DNA of 64,000 nucleotides from Brucella pecoris (lineage in GTDB: Bacteria; Pseudomonadota; Alphaproteobacteria; Rhizobiales; Rhizobiaceae): the NCBI RefSeq assembly GCF_006376675.1, contig NZ_VEWK01000015.1, positions 1 through 64,000 of the forward strand. Reading direction: 5' to 3'. The notes under the pieces are model-generated. The model searched no databases, was not told the DNA's origin, and was given only the letters and a program-made list of their open reading frames with translations. Each line of letters opens with the position of its first letter. The stretch's first letter is position 1. Both the position numbers and the translations under genes were made by a program. Positions 56,683 through 64,000 of the stretch are shown one piece after another.

Positions 56683-57156
56683 ATGAAAAAGATTGCCGAC
56701 GCCCTGAACCAGAATACGGCCACTCCCATGGAGATAGCGCTGCAAGAAGCGCGCACTGCAAGCTTACGCGGAGAAGTCCCGATTGGCGCAGTTGTCGTGC
56801 ACCAGGGAACAATTATTGCACGGGCGGGCAACCGCACGCGCGAACTGAATGACGTGACTGCCCATGCAGAAATACTCGCAATCCGCATCGCGGGCGAAGT
56901 TCTAAAATCGGAACGCCTCGTCGAATGCGACCTCTATGTAACGCTTGAACCCTGCGCTATGTGCGCAGCCGCGATTTCTTTCGCCCGTATCCGCCGCCTC
57001 TATTACGGCGCTTCCGACCCGAAAGGTGGCGGCGTAGAGCATGGGCCGCGCTTTTACACGCAACCCACCTGCCACCACATACCGGAGATTTATGCCGGCT
57101 TCTCGGAGGCTGATGCCCAAAAGATCCTCAAGGACTTCTTTCGAGAGAAACGCTGA
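56683..57156 (+). CDS. tadA: tRNA adenosine(34) deaminase TadA, 157 aa
   Basis: The zinc motifs HAE and PCAMC in VTAHAEILAIR and LEPCAMCAAAISFARI, together with YGASDPKGGGVEHG, mark TadA, which turns A34 to inosine in tRNA-Arg. The usual start MEIALQEA corresponds to ATG 56728; ATG 56683 adds 15 polar residues. It is divergent from the pseudouridine synthase gene with 190 bases between starts. Confidence 0.92.
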   Translation: MKKIADALNQNTATPMEIALQEARTASLRGEVPIGAVVVHQGTIIARAGNRTRELNDVTAHAEILAIRIAGEVLKSERLVECDLYVTLEPCAMCAAAISFARIRRLYYGASDPKGGGVEHGPRFYTQPTCHHIPEIYAGFSEADAQKILKDFFREKR

Positions 57157-57160
57157 ACGC

Positions 57161-57721
57161 TCAGCTCAAGGCCTTGCGCCCAGTCATATAGCGCAACGTA
57201 TCGTCACGCAGCGCAAAGTGATGGACAAGAGCCATCAGGGCATGTCCCGCAATTACTGCAAGTAGGAGCCAACCCAGTAAACCGTGCAGTGCATTGCCAG
57301 GAGCGGTCAGTGCAGCGTTCTGCACGCCCGTCTGTTCGAAGATCTGGATGTCAAGAAACGAGAACCCTCGCCCACTGCCAAATGTGCGCAGCAAAGCCAC
57401 AGCCGGAACTGCGAACATCAGCCCGTAAATAAGAAGATGCCCCAGAGCAACCAGCTTACCAGCACGGCCTTGTTTATGCGGACGCCTGTTAATGTTCAGC
57501 AAACCCCATAGACCACGCAGCAAAACTAGTATTAGCAGCGCAAAACCGAGTTGGTGATGCGCAGACCAGAAAAAATTATAAAACATTGTATCCTTGGCAA
57601 AGACGCGAAGAATGGCAGAGATAAATTGCCATAGAAACAAAAGGGCCATCAGCCAATGAAAGGCCCTACTGATCAGGCCATACCCGTTTCGACTATCTAA
57701 AAAAGTATTCGTATTACTCAT
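57161..57721 (-). CDS. Cytochrome b561-type membrane protein, 186 aa
   Basis: ATG 57721 has GGTGAG before it. The product has four membrane helices with haem-ligand histidines in ISRAFHWLMALLF, SAHHQLGFALLIL, ALHGLLGWLLLAVIAGHALMALVHHF. This is the bacterial cytochrome b561 (CybB) fold, an inner-membrane electron carrier to or from quinone. The longer frame to 57874 has no ribosome binding site. Its stop is 4 bases past tadA's stop, tail to tail. Confidence 0.88.
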   Translation of the reverse strand: MSNTNTFLDSRNGYGLISRAFHWLMALLFLWQFISAILRVFAKDTMFYNFFWSAHHQLGFALLILVLLRGLWGLLNINRRPHKQGRAGKLVALGHLLIYGLMFAVPAVALLRTFGSGRGFSFLDIQIFEQTGVQNAALTAPGNALHGLLGWLLLAVIAGHALMALVHHFALRDDTLRYMTGRKALS

Positions 57722-57885
57722 CTCACCATACCTTACGCTCAGAGCTAATATGGTACGATCTGCCCCAAATAAATCTTTGATCGAAATCAAATACGCGTTA
57801 AAATGTCGAACATTACAAATATTTAATATTTTTATCCGTCGATCAGAATGCAGTAAACCAAAAATAATGCACATCTTTATTCTAA
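57722..57885. other. AT-rich gap upstream of the cytochrome b561 gene
   Basis: Bases 57722-57885 are clearly more AT-rich than the genes around them and hold no gene. They precede the cytochrome b561 start on the minus strand and probably contain its promoter, though I cannot fix hexamers by eye. Confidence 0.3.
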
Positions 57886-57933
57886 CAATAAAACAAGCCG
57901 TAGTAAATTTATCTACTACGGCTTGTTTTATTG
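57886..57933 (-). terminator. Very strong terminator downstream of the lipoprotein gene
   Basis: Bases 57886-57905 pair perfectly with 57914-57933 (20-bp stem, 8-base loop). The outer end is A/T-rich on both strands, with TTTTATTG on the right and CAATAAAA on the left. It lies 22 bases beyond the stop of the lipoprotein gene on the minus strand. Confidence 0.9.
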
Positions 57934-57955
57934 AACAAGAAATATCAATCAGATA

Positions 57956-58630
57956 TTAGTTCCAAGGCAGGTAATCACGCCAGCCTTTGGACTTACCTGA
58001 GGCTTTCTTGCGTTCACGTTCTTTTTGCGCTTCGTCGGTTCCCAACTCGCCTGTCGCGGCTGTAGATGCGGGTTCACGGTAAGCCAGCGGCGGCTCACTC
58101 AGATAACGGCGCGTTGTAGAGGAGCCCTGAACCTGTTGCTGGCGCATAGCCTTATAGGCTGCAACCTTTGCCGGATCGAACGTCGGTGTACGGGATTCAT
58201 AATCTTCGCGGCGGCTGTTACCGCGCGGCAATGCCGCCTGGATATTGGATGCAACCGGGCCATCCTGAACAACGGGCGACACGAAGTTCGGGTCGTCGCG
58301 ATTCGCAGTAATCTCGTCACGCAGGCGCTTGCGGCGCTGTTCCGGCGATTCCGGCCAGTTAGGATCGTTGGCGCTTGCAAGGCTCTGCTGCGGCGCCGGT
58401 AATTGCCCCTTGTCGCCCGGAGCGGGACGCACCAGATCGGGACGAGGCTTGTAATCAATGCGTTCTTTTTTGTTCTTGCCCTGACCGAAGCTCGCCATAT
58501 TGGAAACGTCGTCGAAGAGCTGTGCGCCCGCCGTCTTGTCCGTTCCATAGGTCGGCGAAGAAACGCAACCGGATAGCGAAACTCCCGCTATCACCGCCAT
58601 AAGCACCAGAACTCGTCCTTCAATCTTCAT
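57956..58630 (-). CDS. Putative lipoprotein, 224 aa, unknown function
   Basis: ATG 58630 starts MKIEGRVLVLMAVIAGVSLSGCVSSP, a signal peptide with lipobox LSGC. The mature part is polar and Pro/Arg-rich with YKPRPDLVRPAPGDKGQLPAPQ, DPNWPESPEQRRKRLRDEITANRDDPNFVSP and a lysine-rich end. No enzyme motif is seen. It is a conserved-looking Rhizobiales lipoprotein; the longer frame to 58834 is unlikely. Confidence 0.75.
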   Translation of the reverse strand: MKIEGRVLVLMAVIAGVSLSGCVSSPTYGTDKTAGAQLFDDVSNMASFGQGKNKKERIDYKPRPDLVRPAPGDKGQLPAPQQSLASANDPNWPESPEQRRKRLRDEITANRDDPNFVSPVVQDGPVASNIQAALPRGNSRREDYESRTPTFDPAKVAAYKAMRQQQVQGSSTTRRYLSEPPLAYREPASTAATGELGTDEAQKERERKKASGKSKGWRDYLPWN

Positions 58631-58840
58631 TAGCGCCACTTCTTTTACGCTTGCCGATTTTATCTTCACCAAAATTTGCTCAAGCAAGCCTTGACTGAAG
58701 AAACCGGCAACTCCAAGGCAGATCGTAAATTTATTCAAGGACTGCCTTTTACATGAGAGGAACCCATGCGGCAATCCGGTGTTAATCTCTATTTCACCAT
58801 GTTCACGCGCGGACCCGCAACCCCTGTCACGCAAACAAAT

Positions 58841-58870
58841 AATCTGCCCCGGATGAAACCGAGGCAGATT
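58841..58870 (-). terminator. Terminator of ileS
   Basis: AATCTGCC (58841-58848) pairs with GGCAGATT (58863-58870), with CGG/CCG extending the stem inside. On the minus strand the stem is followed by ATTTGTTTG. It lies 14 bases downstream of the ileS stop. Confidence 0.8.
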
Positions 58871-58883
58871 GCCATTGACGAGA

Positions 58884-61796
58884 TCAGGCCTCGAGCTTGC
58901 CGAGTGTCTTCAACTCACGCAGTGCCTCGGCATCGCGGGCGGACACATCCGGGAATTCCGGATCAGAGCCCACATCCGTCGTATAACGCCAGGACCGCGC
59001 GCATTTTTCACCTTCGGCACGGACGGGCACGACGGCCACGCCCTTCACATCGGCAAGCGTGAAAGCGCCTTCCGGTGCCGCAACATCGCTGAACGAGATG
59101 CCGCTGGTGATGCAGATTTCCGCGAAATCGAGACCATCAAGCGAATCGCTCAGGCTCTTGTCGGAGATATGCACCACCGGCGAAGCTTCCAGCGAAGAAC
59201 CGATGCGCTTGTCCGCACGTTCCAGTTCGAGAGCGCCGGTCACGACACGGCGAACCGCACGCACCTTGCGCCACTTTTCGGCCAGCACATCGTCGCGCCA
59301 TGCAGCAGGCGTCGGGCGGAACTGCTCGGCATGGACCGAAACCGACTGCGGATAACGGTCGAGCCACGCTTCTTCCATGGTGAAAGGCAGCATGGGCGCC
59401 AGCCAGGTCGTCAGGCGGTCGAAGATTTCGCGCACGGTCTGCAACGCGGCCTGGCGGCGAACGCTCGACGGCGCATCGCAGTAAAGCGCGTCCTTGCGAA
59501 TATCAAAATAGAAGGCCGAAAGCTCGACATTCATGAAATCGATCAGAGCGCGCGCAATGCGTTTGAAGTCAAACGTGTCATAGCCGGAGCGCACAAGCTC
59601 ATCCAGCTCTGTCAGACGGTGCAGCATCAGGCGCTCGAGTTCCGGCAGATCGGCATGAGCGACGTTTTTGCCTTCGTCATGCGCCAGCGTGCCCAGCATC
59701 CAGCGGATGGTGTTGCGCAGCTTGCGATAGGCGTCGATATTGGTCTGGATGATGCTCTTGCCGAGGCGCTGATCTTCCCAATAATCGGTCGTCATGACCC
59801 ACAGACGCAGAATATCCGCGCCGGATTCCTTGATGACATCCTGCGGCGTGACTGTATTGCCGAGCGACTTCGACATTTTCTTGCCGTGTTCATCCATGGT
59901 GAAGCCATGGGTCACGACGGCATTGTAAGGCGCCCGACCGCGCGTGCCGCAGCTTTCCAGAAGCGACGAATGGAACCAGCCACGATGCTGGTCCGAGCCT
60001 TCGAGATAGACGTCTGCTGGCCACTTCATGTCCGGGCGGTCTTCCAGCGTGAAGGTGTGGGTCGAACCGGAATCGAACCAAACGTCCAGGATGTCGCGCA
60101 CCTGCACCCATGGCTCATCGGCGCGGTTGCCAAGGAACCGCTCGCGCGCACCTTCGGCAAACCATGCATCAGCGCCTTCCGCTTCGAAAGCATCGAGGAC
60201 ACGCTTGTTGACCGCATCGTCCTGAAGAATGTTGCCTTCTTCGTCCACGAAAACGCAGATCGGCACGCCCCAGGCGCGCTGACGCGAAAGCACCCAGTCC
60301 GGGCGGCCTTCGATCATCGAGCGCAGACGCGTCTGACCGGCAGCCGGTACGAAACGTGTATCATCGATGGCCTTCAGCGCGCGAGAGCGCAGCGTAGTGC
60401 CGTCGCCGAGGTTCTTGTCCATATAGACGAACCATTGCGGCGTGTTGCGGAAGATGACCTGCTTCTTGGAACGCCAGGAATGCGGATAGGAGTGCTTCAG
60501 GCGACCGCGAGCGAAGAGCTTGTCACGGGCGATGAGCTCATCCATCACGGACTTGTTGGCATCGCCCTTCTTGCCGTTGTCGTCGATTACGCGTGCGGCG
60601 CCGCCTTCGCGGTCCGGACCGAAGCCGGGCGCGTCCTTGGTATAGTAGCCATCGTCACCGACCGGGAACGGGATGCTCGGATCAATACCACGCGCCTCCA
60701 ACTCGCGGACATTGTTCATCCAGGCTTCAAAGTCTTCGCGACCGTGGCTTGGCGCGGTGTGGACGAAGCCCGTACCCGCATCGTCGGTCACATGATCGCC
60801 GTCGAGCATTGGAACCGCGAACTCATAGCCGCCCGCAAAACCCTTCAGCGGATGGTCGAGGACAATTTTGCCGAGTTCATCTGCCGAAATACCGCGCAGG
60901 CGCTTGAACTGGAGTTTTGCCTTTGCAAAACCTTCTTCGGCCAGCTTGTCGGCGAAGACAAGCTTTTCACCCGGACGCGGGCCAAAATCGTTCTCGGCTT
61001 CCGTGACTTCATAAAGCCCGTATTCGATACGCGACGAATAGGACACAGCGCGGTTGCCGGGGATGGTCCATGGAGTAGTCGTCCAGATCACCACATCGCT
61101 GCCGGAGAGATCATTTTGACCCGCGACCGGGAACTTGACCCAGATCATATCCGACTCGACATCGTGATATTCGACTTCGGCTTCGGCAAGCGCCGTGCGC
61201 TCGACGACCGACCACATCACCGGCTTGGAACCGCGATAAAGCTGACCGGAAGCCGCGAACTTGAGAAGTTCGCCAGCGATACGTGATTCAGCGTGGAAGT
61301 TCATCGTGGTGTACGGATTTTCAAAATCGCCAAGAATCGCAAGGCGCTTGAACTCTTCCGACTGGATCTTGATCCAGTTGGCAGCGAATTCACGACATTC
61401 CCGGCGGAATTCGTTGATCGGCACTTCGTCCTTGTTCTTGCCTTCGGCGCGATATTTTTCCTCGATCTTCCATTCGATCGGCAGGCCGTGGCAATCCCAG
61501 CCCGGAACGTAGTTCGAGTTATAACCACGCATCTGGAACGAGCGCGTGATGACGTCCTTGAGGATCTTGTTCAACGCATGGCCGATATGGATATTGCCGT
61601 TGGCATAGGGCGGGCCATCGTGCAGCACATAGAGCGGGCGATCCTTCGCCTGCTCTCGTAGCTTCTTGTAAAGGTTCATGCCCTCCCAGCGTTCGACAAA
61701 CAGCGGCTCGCGCTGCGGCAAGCCCGCGCGCATGGGGAATTCGGTCTGCGGCAGATAAAGGGTTTTGGAGTAATCGATTTTGGTCGTCTCAGTCAT
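58884..61796 (-). CDS. ileS: Isoleucyl-tRNA synthetase, 970 aa
   Basis: The class I motifs are [15 protein letters not shown] (HIGH) near residue 70 and [10 protein letters not shown] (KMSKS) in the second half. The editing domain (CP1) has [15 protein letters not shown] and [20 protein letters not shown]. It is full length for a bacterial IleRS of the type without a C-terminal zinc finger. It charges tRNA-Ile. Confidence 0.97.
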   Translation of the reverse strand: MTETTKIDYSKTLYLPQTEFPMRAGLPQREPLFVERWEGMNLYKKLREQAKDRPLYVLHDGPPYANGNIHIGHALNKILKDVITRSFQMRGYNSNYVPGWDCHGLPIEWKIEEKYRAEGKNKDEVPINEFRRECREFAANWIKIQSEEFKRLAILGDFENPYTTMNFHAESRIAGELLKFAASGQLYRGSKPVMWSVVERTALAEAEVEYHDVESDMIWVKFPVAGQNDLSGSDVVIWTTTPWTIPGNRAVSYSSRIEYGLYEVTEAENDFGPRPGEKLVFADKLAEEGFAKAKLQFKRLRGISADELGKIVLDHPLKGFAGGYEFAVPMLDGDHVTDDAGTGFVHTAPSHGREDFEAWMNNVRELEARGIDPSIPFPVGDDGYYTKDAPGFGPDREGGAARVIDDNGKKGDANKSVMDELIARDKLFARGRLKHSYPHSWRSKKQVIFRNTPQWFVYMDKNLGDGTTLRSRALKAIDDTRFVPAAGQTRLRSMIEGRPDWVLSRQRAWGVPICVFVDEEGNILQDDAVNKRVLDAFEAEGADAWFAEGARERFLGNRADEPWVQVRDILDVWFDSGSTHTFTLEDRPDMKWPADVYLEGSDQHRGWFHSSLLESCGTRGRAPYNAVVTHGFTMDEHGKKMSKSLGNTVTPQDVIKESGADILRLWVMTTDYWEDQRLGKSIIQTNIDAYRKLRNTIRWMLGTLAHDEGKNVAHADLPELERLMLHRLTELDELVRSGYDTFDFKRIARALIDFMNVELSAFYFDIRKDALYCDAPSSVRRQAALQTVREIFDRLTTWLAPMLPFTMEEAWLDRYPQSVSVHAEQFRPTPAAWRDDVLAEKWRKVRAVRRVVTGALELERADKRIGSSLEASPVVHISDKSLSDSLDGLDFAEICITSGISFSDVAAPEGAFTLADVKGVAVVPVRAEGEKCARSWRYTTDVGSDPEFPDVSARDAEALRELKTLGKLEA

Positions 61797-62102
61797 GAGG
61801 GTATTCGCCTGTGAAGCCCTGACCAGAAATGGCGGGCATGTGGATCAAAGAAAACAGGGGACTGTAGAGCACAGTCGGTCGTTCCCGGACCTCCGCGCCA
61901 GATATTGCCTGGCAAAGCAGCCATTCAGGCAAAGCGGGAGGCCGGGCCAATAATTCGTATGGCCGTCATGATAAGCCGAAAATCCGTCATCATGGGCACG
62001 CTTTTAGCAATGAGCTTCACAGGAATAAAGAGGCCTGAGAGACAAAGACGCAATAAAACGGCATCTTCGTCCCTGAAAATGGTCACATTGATGCTCTTGA
62101 GA
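61797..62102. other. Gap of 306 bases between ileS and the outer-membrane protein gene
   Basis: No gene is convincing here. It must hold the ileS promoter and the end of the upstream gene's transcript. TTGCCTG (61905-61911) and CAGGCAA (61926-61932) form an inverted repeat inside a larger imperfect hairpin (about 61886-61947). Nothing else stands out. Confidence 0.4.
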
Positions 62103-62948
62103 TCAATCCAATGAGAAATCGAAACGATAAGTCGCAGACAGACCCACCATGAACTGGTTCGGGGACCCGCGCTCCTTGACGATGCTTGAATCCTTTGCCG
62201 ACCCTTGGAGACGACTATATTCACCGAACAGGCTTGTATCGATCTTGTCGGTCGCCTTCCACGTAATGGCGCCGCCAACACCAGCCGACTTGAAACCGCC
62301 GCCCGGATTATACTCTGAAAGTCCTGAGGCGACTGCTTCCTCGGCATCGACGCCGAAATAGGTCTTGAAGTAATCTTTCGAAGCGAAGGTCGCACGTGGA
62401 CCGCCCGACACGCGAATGACTGGCGTCACATCGTAGAATGCATCAGCAGCAATATCAGCTACAACGCCTTTATGCGCACGAATACCTTGACGGACTTCGC
62501 CGCGCACCCGCAGCCAGTCGGTTGGATAAACATCAACGAACGCGCCCGCCTCGCCGCCAAATTTCGTGTTCTTGAGGCCATGAATATCGTCATCTCGTTC
62601 GAAAAGAAGTTTTCCAGCGAGACCTACGCGGAAACGATCATTGTCGATCAAGGCGAAAGATACATTGTCATTTCGCGACGAAAAGCGTGTCGCCTGCCCC
62701 TGCCGGCCAAGTGAGATCAACGGTTGGGCGGAAAAGCGATATTTGTTCGATCCTTCGAACTTCGGGGCAACGAGGCCCGCTGCACCGACCTTGAGATACC
62801 AGTCACCGGACCAGAAATGTTTGCGTGCGGGCTGAACCGTTTCTGCCGCATAGATATCAGCCTGCTGTACATCAGCCGAAAACGCGAGAGAGCCACCTGT
62901 AAAAAATGCAGCACCTGCAACGAGGGCCAGCGAAACAATACGTGCCAC
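62103..62948 (-). CDS. MipA/OmpV-family outer-membrane protein, 281 aa
   Basis: The start is set at GTG 62948, because GGAG lies 6 bases upstream and a signal peptide (VARIVSLALVAGAAFFTGGSLAFSA) then begins directly; ATG 62990 would put 14 residues before it. The mature part has alternating beta strands such as GDWYLKVGAAGLVAPKFEG, FALIDNDRFRVGLAGKLLFER and a Phe-containing C-terminal strand (VGLSATYRFDFSLD), as in MipA/OmpV barrels. Function in this group is poorly known; scaffolding of peptidoglycan enzymes is reported for MipA in E. coli. Confidence 0.8.
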   Translation of the reverse strand: MARIVSLALVAGAAFFTGGSLAFSADVQQADIYAAETVQPARKHFWSGDWYLKVGAAGLVAPKFEGSNKYRFSAQPLISLGRQGQATRFSSRNDNVSFALIDNDRFRVGLAGKLLFERDDDIHGLKNTKFGGEAGAFVDVYPTDWLRVRGEVRQGIRAHKGVVADIAADAFYDVTPVIRVSGGPRATFASKDYFKTYFGVDAEEAVASGLSEYNPGGGFKSAGVGGAITWKATDKIDTSLFGEYSRLQGSAKDSSIVKERGSPNQFMVGLSATYRFDFSLD

Positions 62949-63061
62949 ATTCAACTCCAACAAAAAGCGCCCCAATAAGTTTTGAGACATTTATCACTTT
63001 TTGTCGAGAATAAGTAAAATTTGATTTAAATCTTAAGTGGAAAATGAAACTAAAACTCGCC

Positions 63062-64000
63062 TCACGCGAAAGAAAGCAACCGATCCAGTTCCGAAAGCGG
63101 TTTCGCGCTTCCAAGCAAGGTCCGTGCCTCGGCATCATCGCGCTTCATCTGCTCGATCAGCGGATCAAGGCCGTCAAACTTAATCTCGCCACGCAGGAAC
63201 CCGAAGAACGACACGCAAGCGGTCTCACCATAAAGATCGCCCGAGAAATCAAAAAGAAAGGTTTCAAGAAGGGGGCTACCATCACTATCGACAGTTGGAC
63301 GACGACCGAAACTTGCAACCCCGTCATAAAGATCGCCATTCTCGCGCCTGAACCTGACGGCATAGATTCCATGCTTCAGGCCTGCCTGCGCATCGATTCT
63401 CATGTTGGCAGTCGGAAATCCAAGGGTTCGCCCGAGCTTTTTCCCGTGAATGACTTCGCCGCACACCATATAGCGGTAACCAAGAAGCCCCGCGGCTTCA
63501 GCGACATCACCTTCGCAGAGCAGATTTCTTATGCGGGTCGATGAAACAAGATTATCGCCTTCGTCGGTAAAGGCTTCGACGAGTTTTACCGTGAACCCGG
63601 CCGTTTCTCCTGCTTTTTGAAGAAACTCCGGCGTCCCGCGCCGCCCCTTACCAAAATGAAAATCGTAACCAGTAACCACACAGCTTGCGTGTAATCTTTC
63701 GACCAGAATGTGTTCGACGAAATCTTCTGCCGAACGGGATGAGAACTCGCCGGTAAATGGTTGTTCAACGACAGCGTCAAACCCCATAAGACGTAGAATT
63801 TCAGCCTTCTTTACCGCCGCAGTCAAACGATCAATCGGCACATCCGGTTTGAAAAAGCTGCGGGGGTGAGGTTCGAATGTGAGGACCACCGCAGGCAAAC
63901 CGCGTTTTTCGGCGATCTCCAGCGCACGCTCCAGCACAGCCTGATGGCCGCGATGGACACCATCGAAATTACCGATTGCCACCACACAATTCTGCAGGCG
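63062..64000 (-). CDS. ribF: RibF, riboflavin kinase/FAD synthetase (5' end beyond the window)
   Basis: The frame reaches the window edge (...RLQNCVVAIGNFDGVHRGH), so about 20 N-terminal residues are missing. The N-terminal FAD synthetase domain has GNFDGVHRGHQAVL and VVLTFEPHPRSFF; the riboflavin kinase domain has GKKLGRTLGFPTANM. It makes FMN and FAD from riboflavin. The 3' end is at 63062. Confidence 0.95.
   Translation of the reverse strand, partial: RLQNCVVAIGNFDGVHRGHQAVLERALEIAEKRGLPAVVLTFEPHPRSFFKPDVPIDRLTAAVKKAEILRLMGFDAVVEQPFTGEFSSRSAEDFVEHILVERLHASCVVTGYDFHFGKGRRGTPEFLQKAGETAGFTVKLVEAFTDEGDNLVSSTRIRNLLCEGDVAEAAGLLGYRYMVCGEVIHGKKLGRTLGFPTANMRIDAQAGLKHGIYAVRFRRENGDLYDGVASFGRRPTVDSDGSPLLETFLFDFSGDLYGETACVSFFGFLRGEIKFDGLDPLIEQMKRDDAEARTLLGSAKPLSELDRLLSFA

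Noticed and set aside
58869-61286. 805-residue open frame on the + strand opposite ileS
   Set aside because: ileS on the minus strand has every synthetase motif; the opposite frame has no recognisable domain and only reflects codon bias.

Overview
The window looks like an integrative and conjugative element (ICE) joined to the chromosome of a Brucella/Ochrobactrum-type alphaproteobacterium (Rhizobiales). The chromosomal proteins from about 29260 onward (GuaA, KatA, OxyR, GuaB, MutL, LpxK, WaaA, IleS, RibF) read like Brucellaceae proteins. A trb-type ICE in this place fits Ochrobactrum (Brucella anthropi/intermedia group) better than classical Brucella. This is inference from protein recognition, not from a search.

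Region 1 (1 to about 29259) is the right-hand part of the ICE; its left end lies before base 1. In order it holds: two small membrane proteins and a structured leader before a DUF736 gene; a control module (XRE regulator, DUF2285 protein like the antiactivator QseM, and a split gene like the activator FseA that needs a +1 ribosomal frameshift); a small winged-helix protein that could be a recombination directionality factor; a plasmid-like RepA gene with three iterons behind it; ParA and a small partner; DUF2840, TraF, a second DUF736 protein and a lytic transglycosylase; a strongly folded intergenic segment that may be oriT; a DUF3363 relaxase; the TraG coupling protein; a CopG-like protein; an unrecognised membrane protein of lower GC; and trbBCDE-J-K-L-F-G-I with DUF2274. 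After the transfer genes come a LysR regulator, a cargo module (TetA-family exporter, SDR oxidoreductase and divergent TetR regulator), an AlpA-like protein and a tyrosine integrase. The integrase gene begins about 295 bases from the 3' end of guaA, a known island integration site, and guaA is intact.

Region 2 (29260 to 64000) is conserved chromosome: guaA, an MTA/SAH nucleosidase gene, a thioesterase gene, rsmB, the divergent katA/oxyR pair, guaB, a ClC transporter, a P1-family peptidase, mutL, a DUF2093 gene, the lipid A/Kdo genes lpxK and waaA with a DUF374 acyltransferase gene, a DUF4170 gene, a CysQ-like phosphatase gene, a pmbA/tldD-like gene, a Kef-type antiporter, a patatin-like protein, a pair of M16 peptidases, rsmD, a large-subunit pseudouridine synthase gene, tadA, a cytochrome b561 gene, a lipoprotein gene, ileS, a MipA/OmpV-like outer-membrane protein gene and the 5'-truncated ribF. 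No tRNA, rRNA or CRISPR array was seen.

The ICE parts can be read as one life cycle. The XRE/QseM/FseA module would decide when to transfer, the directionality factor and integrase would excise the element from guaA, RepA/iterons and ParA would keep the circle, the relaxase would nick oriT, TraG would hand over the DNA, and the Trb channel with TraF and the transglycosylase would export it. The most interesting items are the frameshifted activator, the iterons, the folded oriT candidate, the thrice-repeated 12-mer beside the integrase, the unrecognised membrane protein before trbB, and the TetR-SDR-exporter module with its paired operators.
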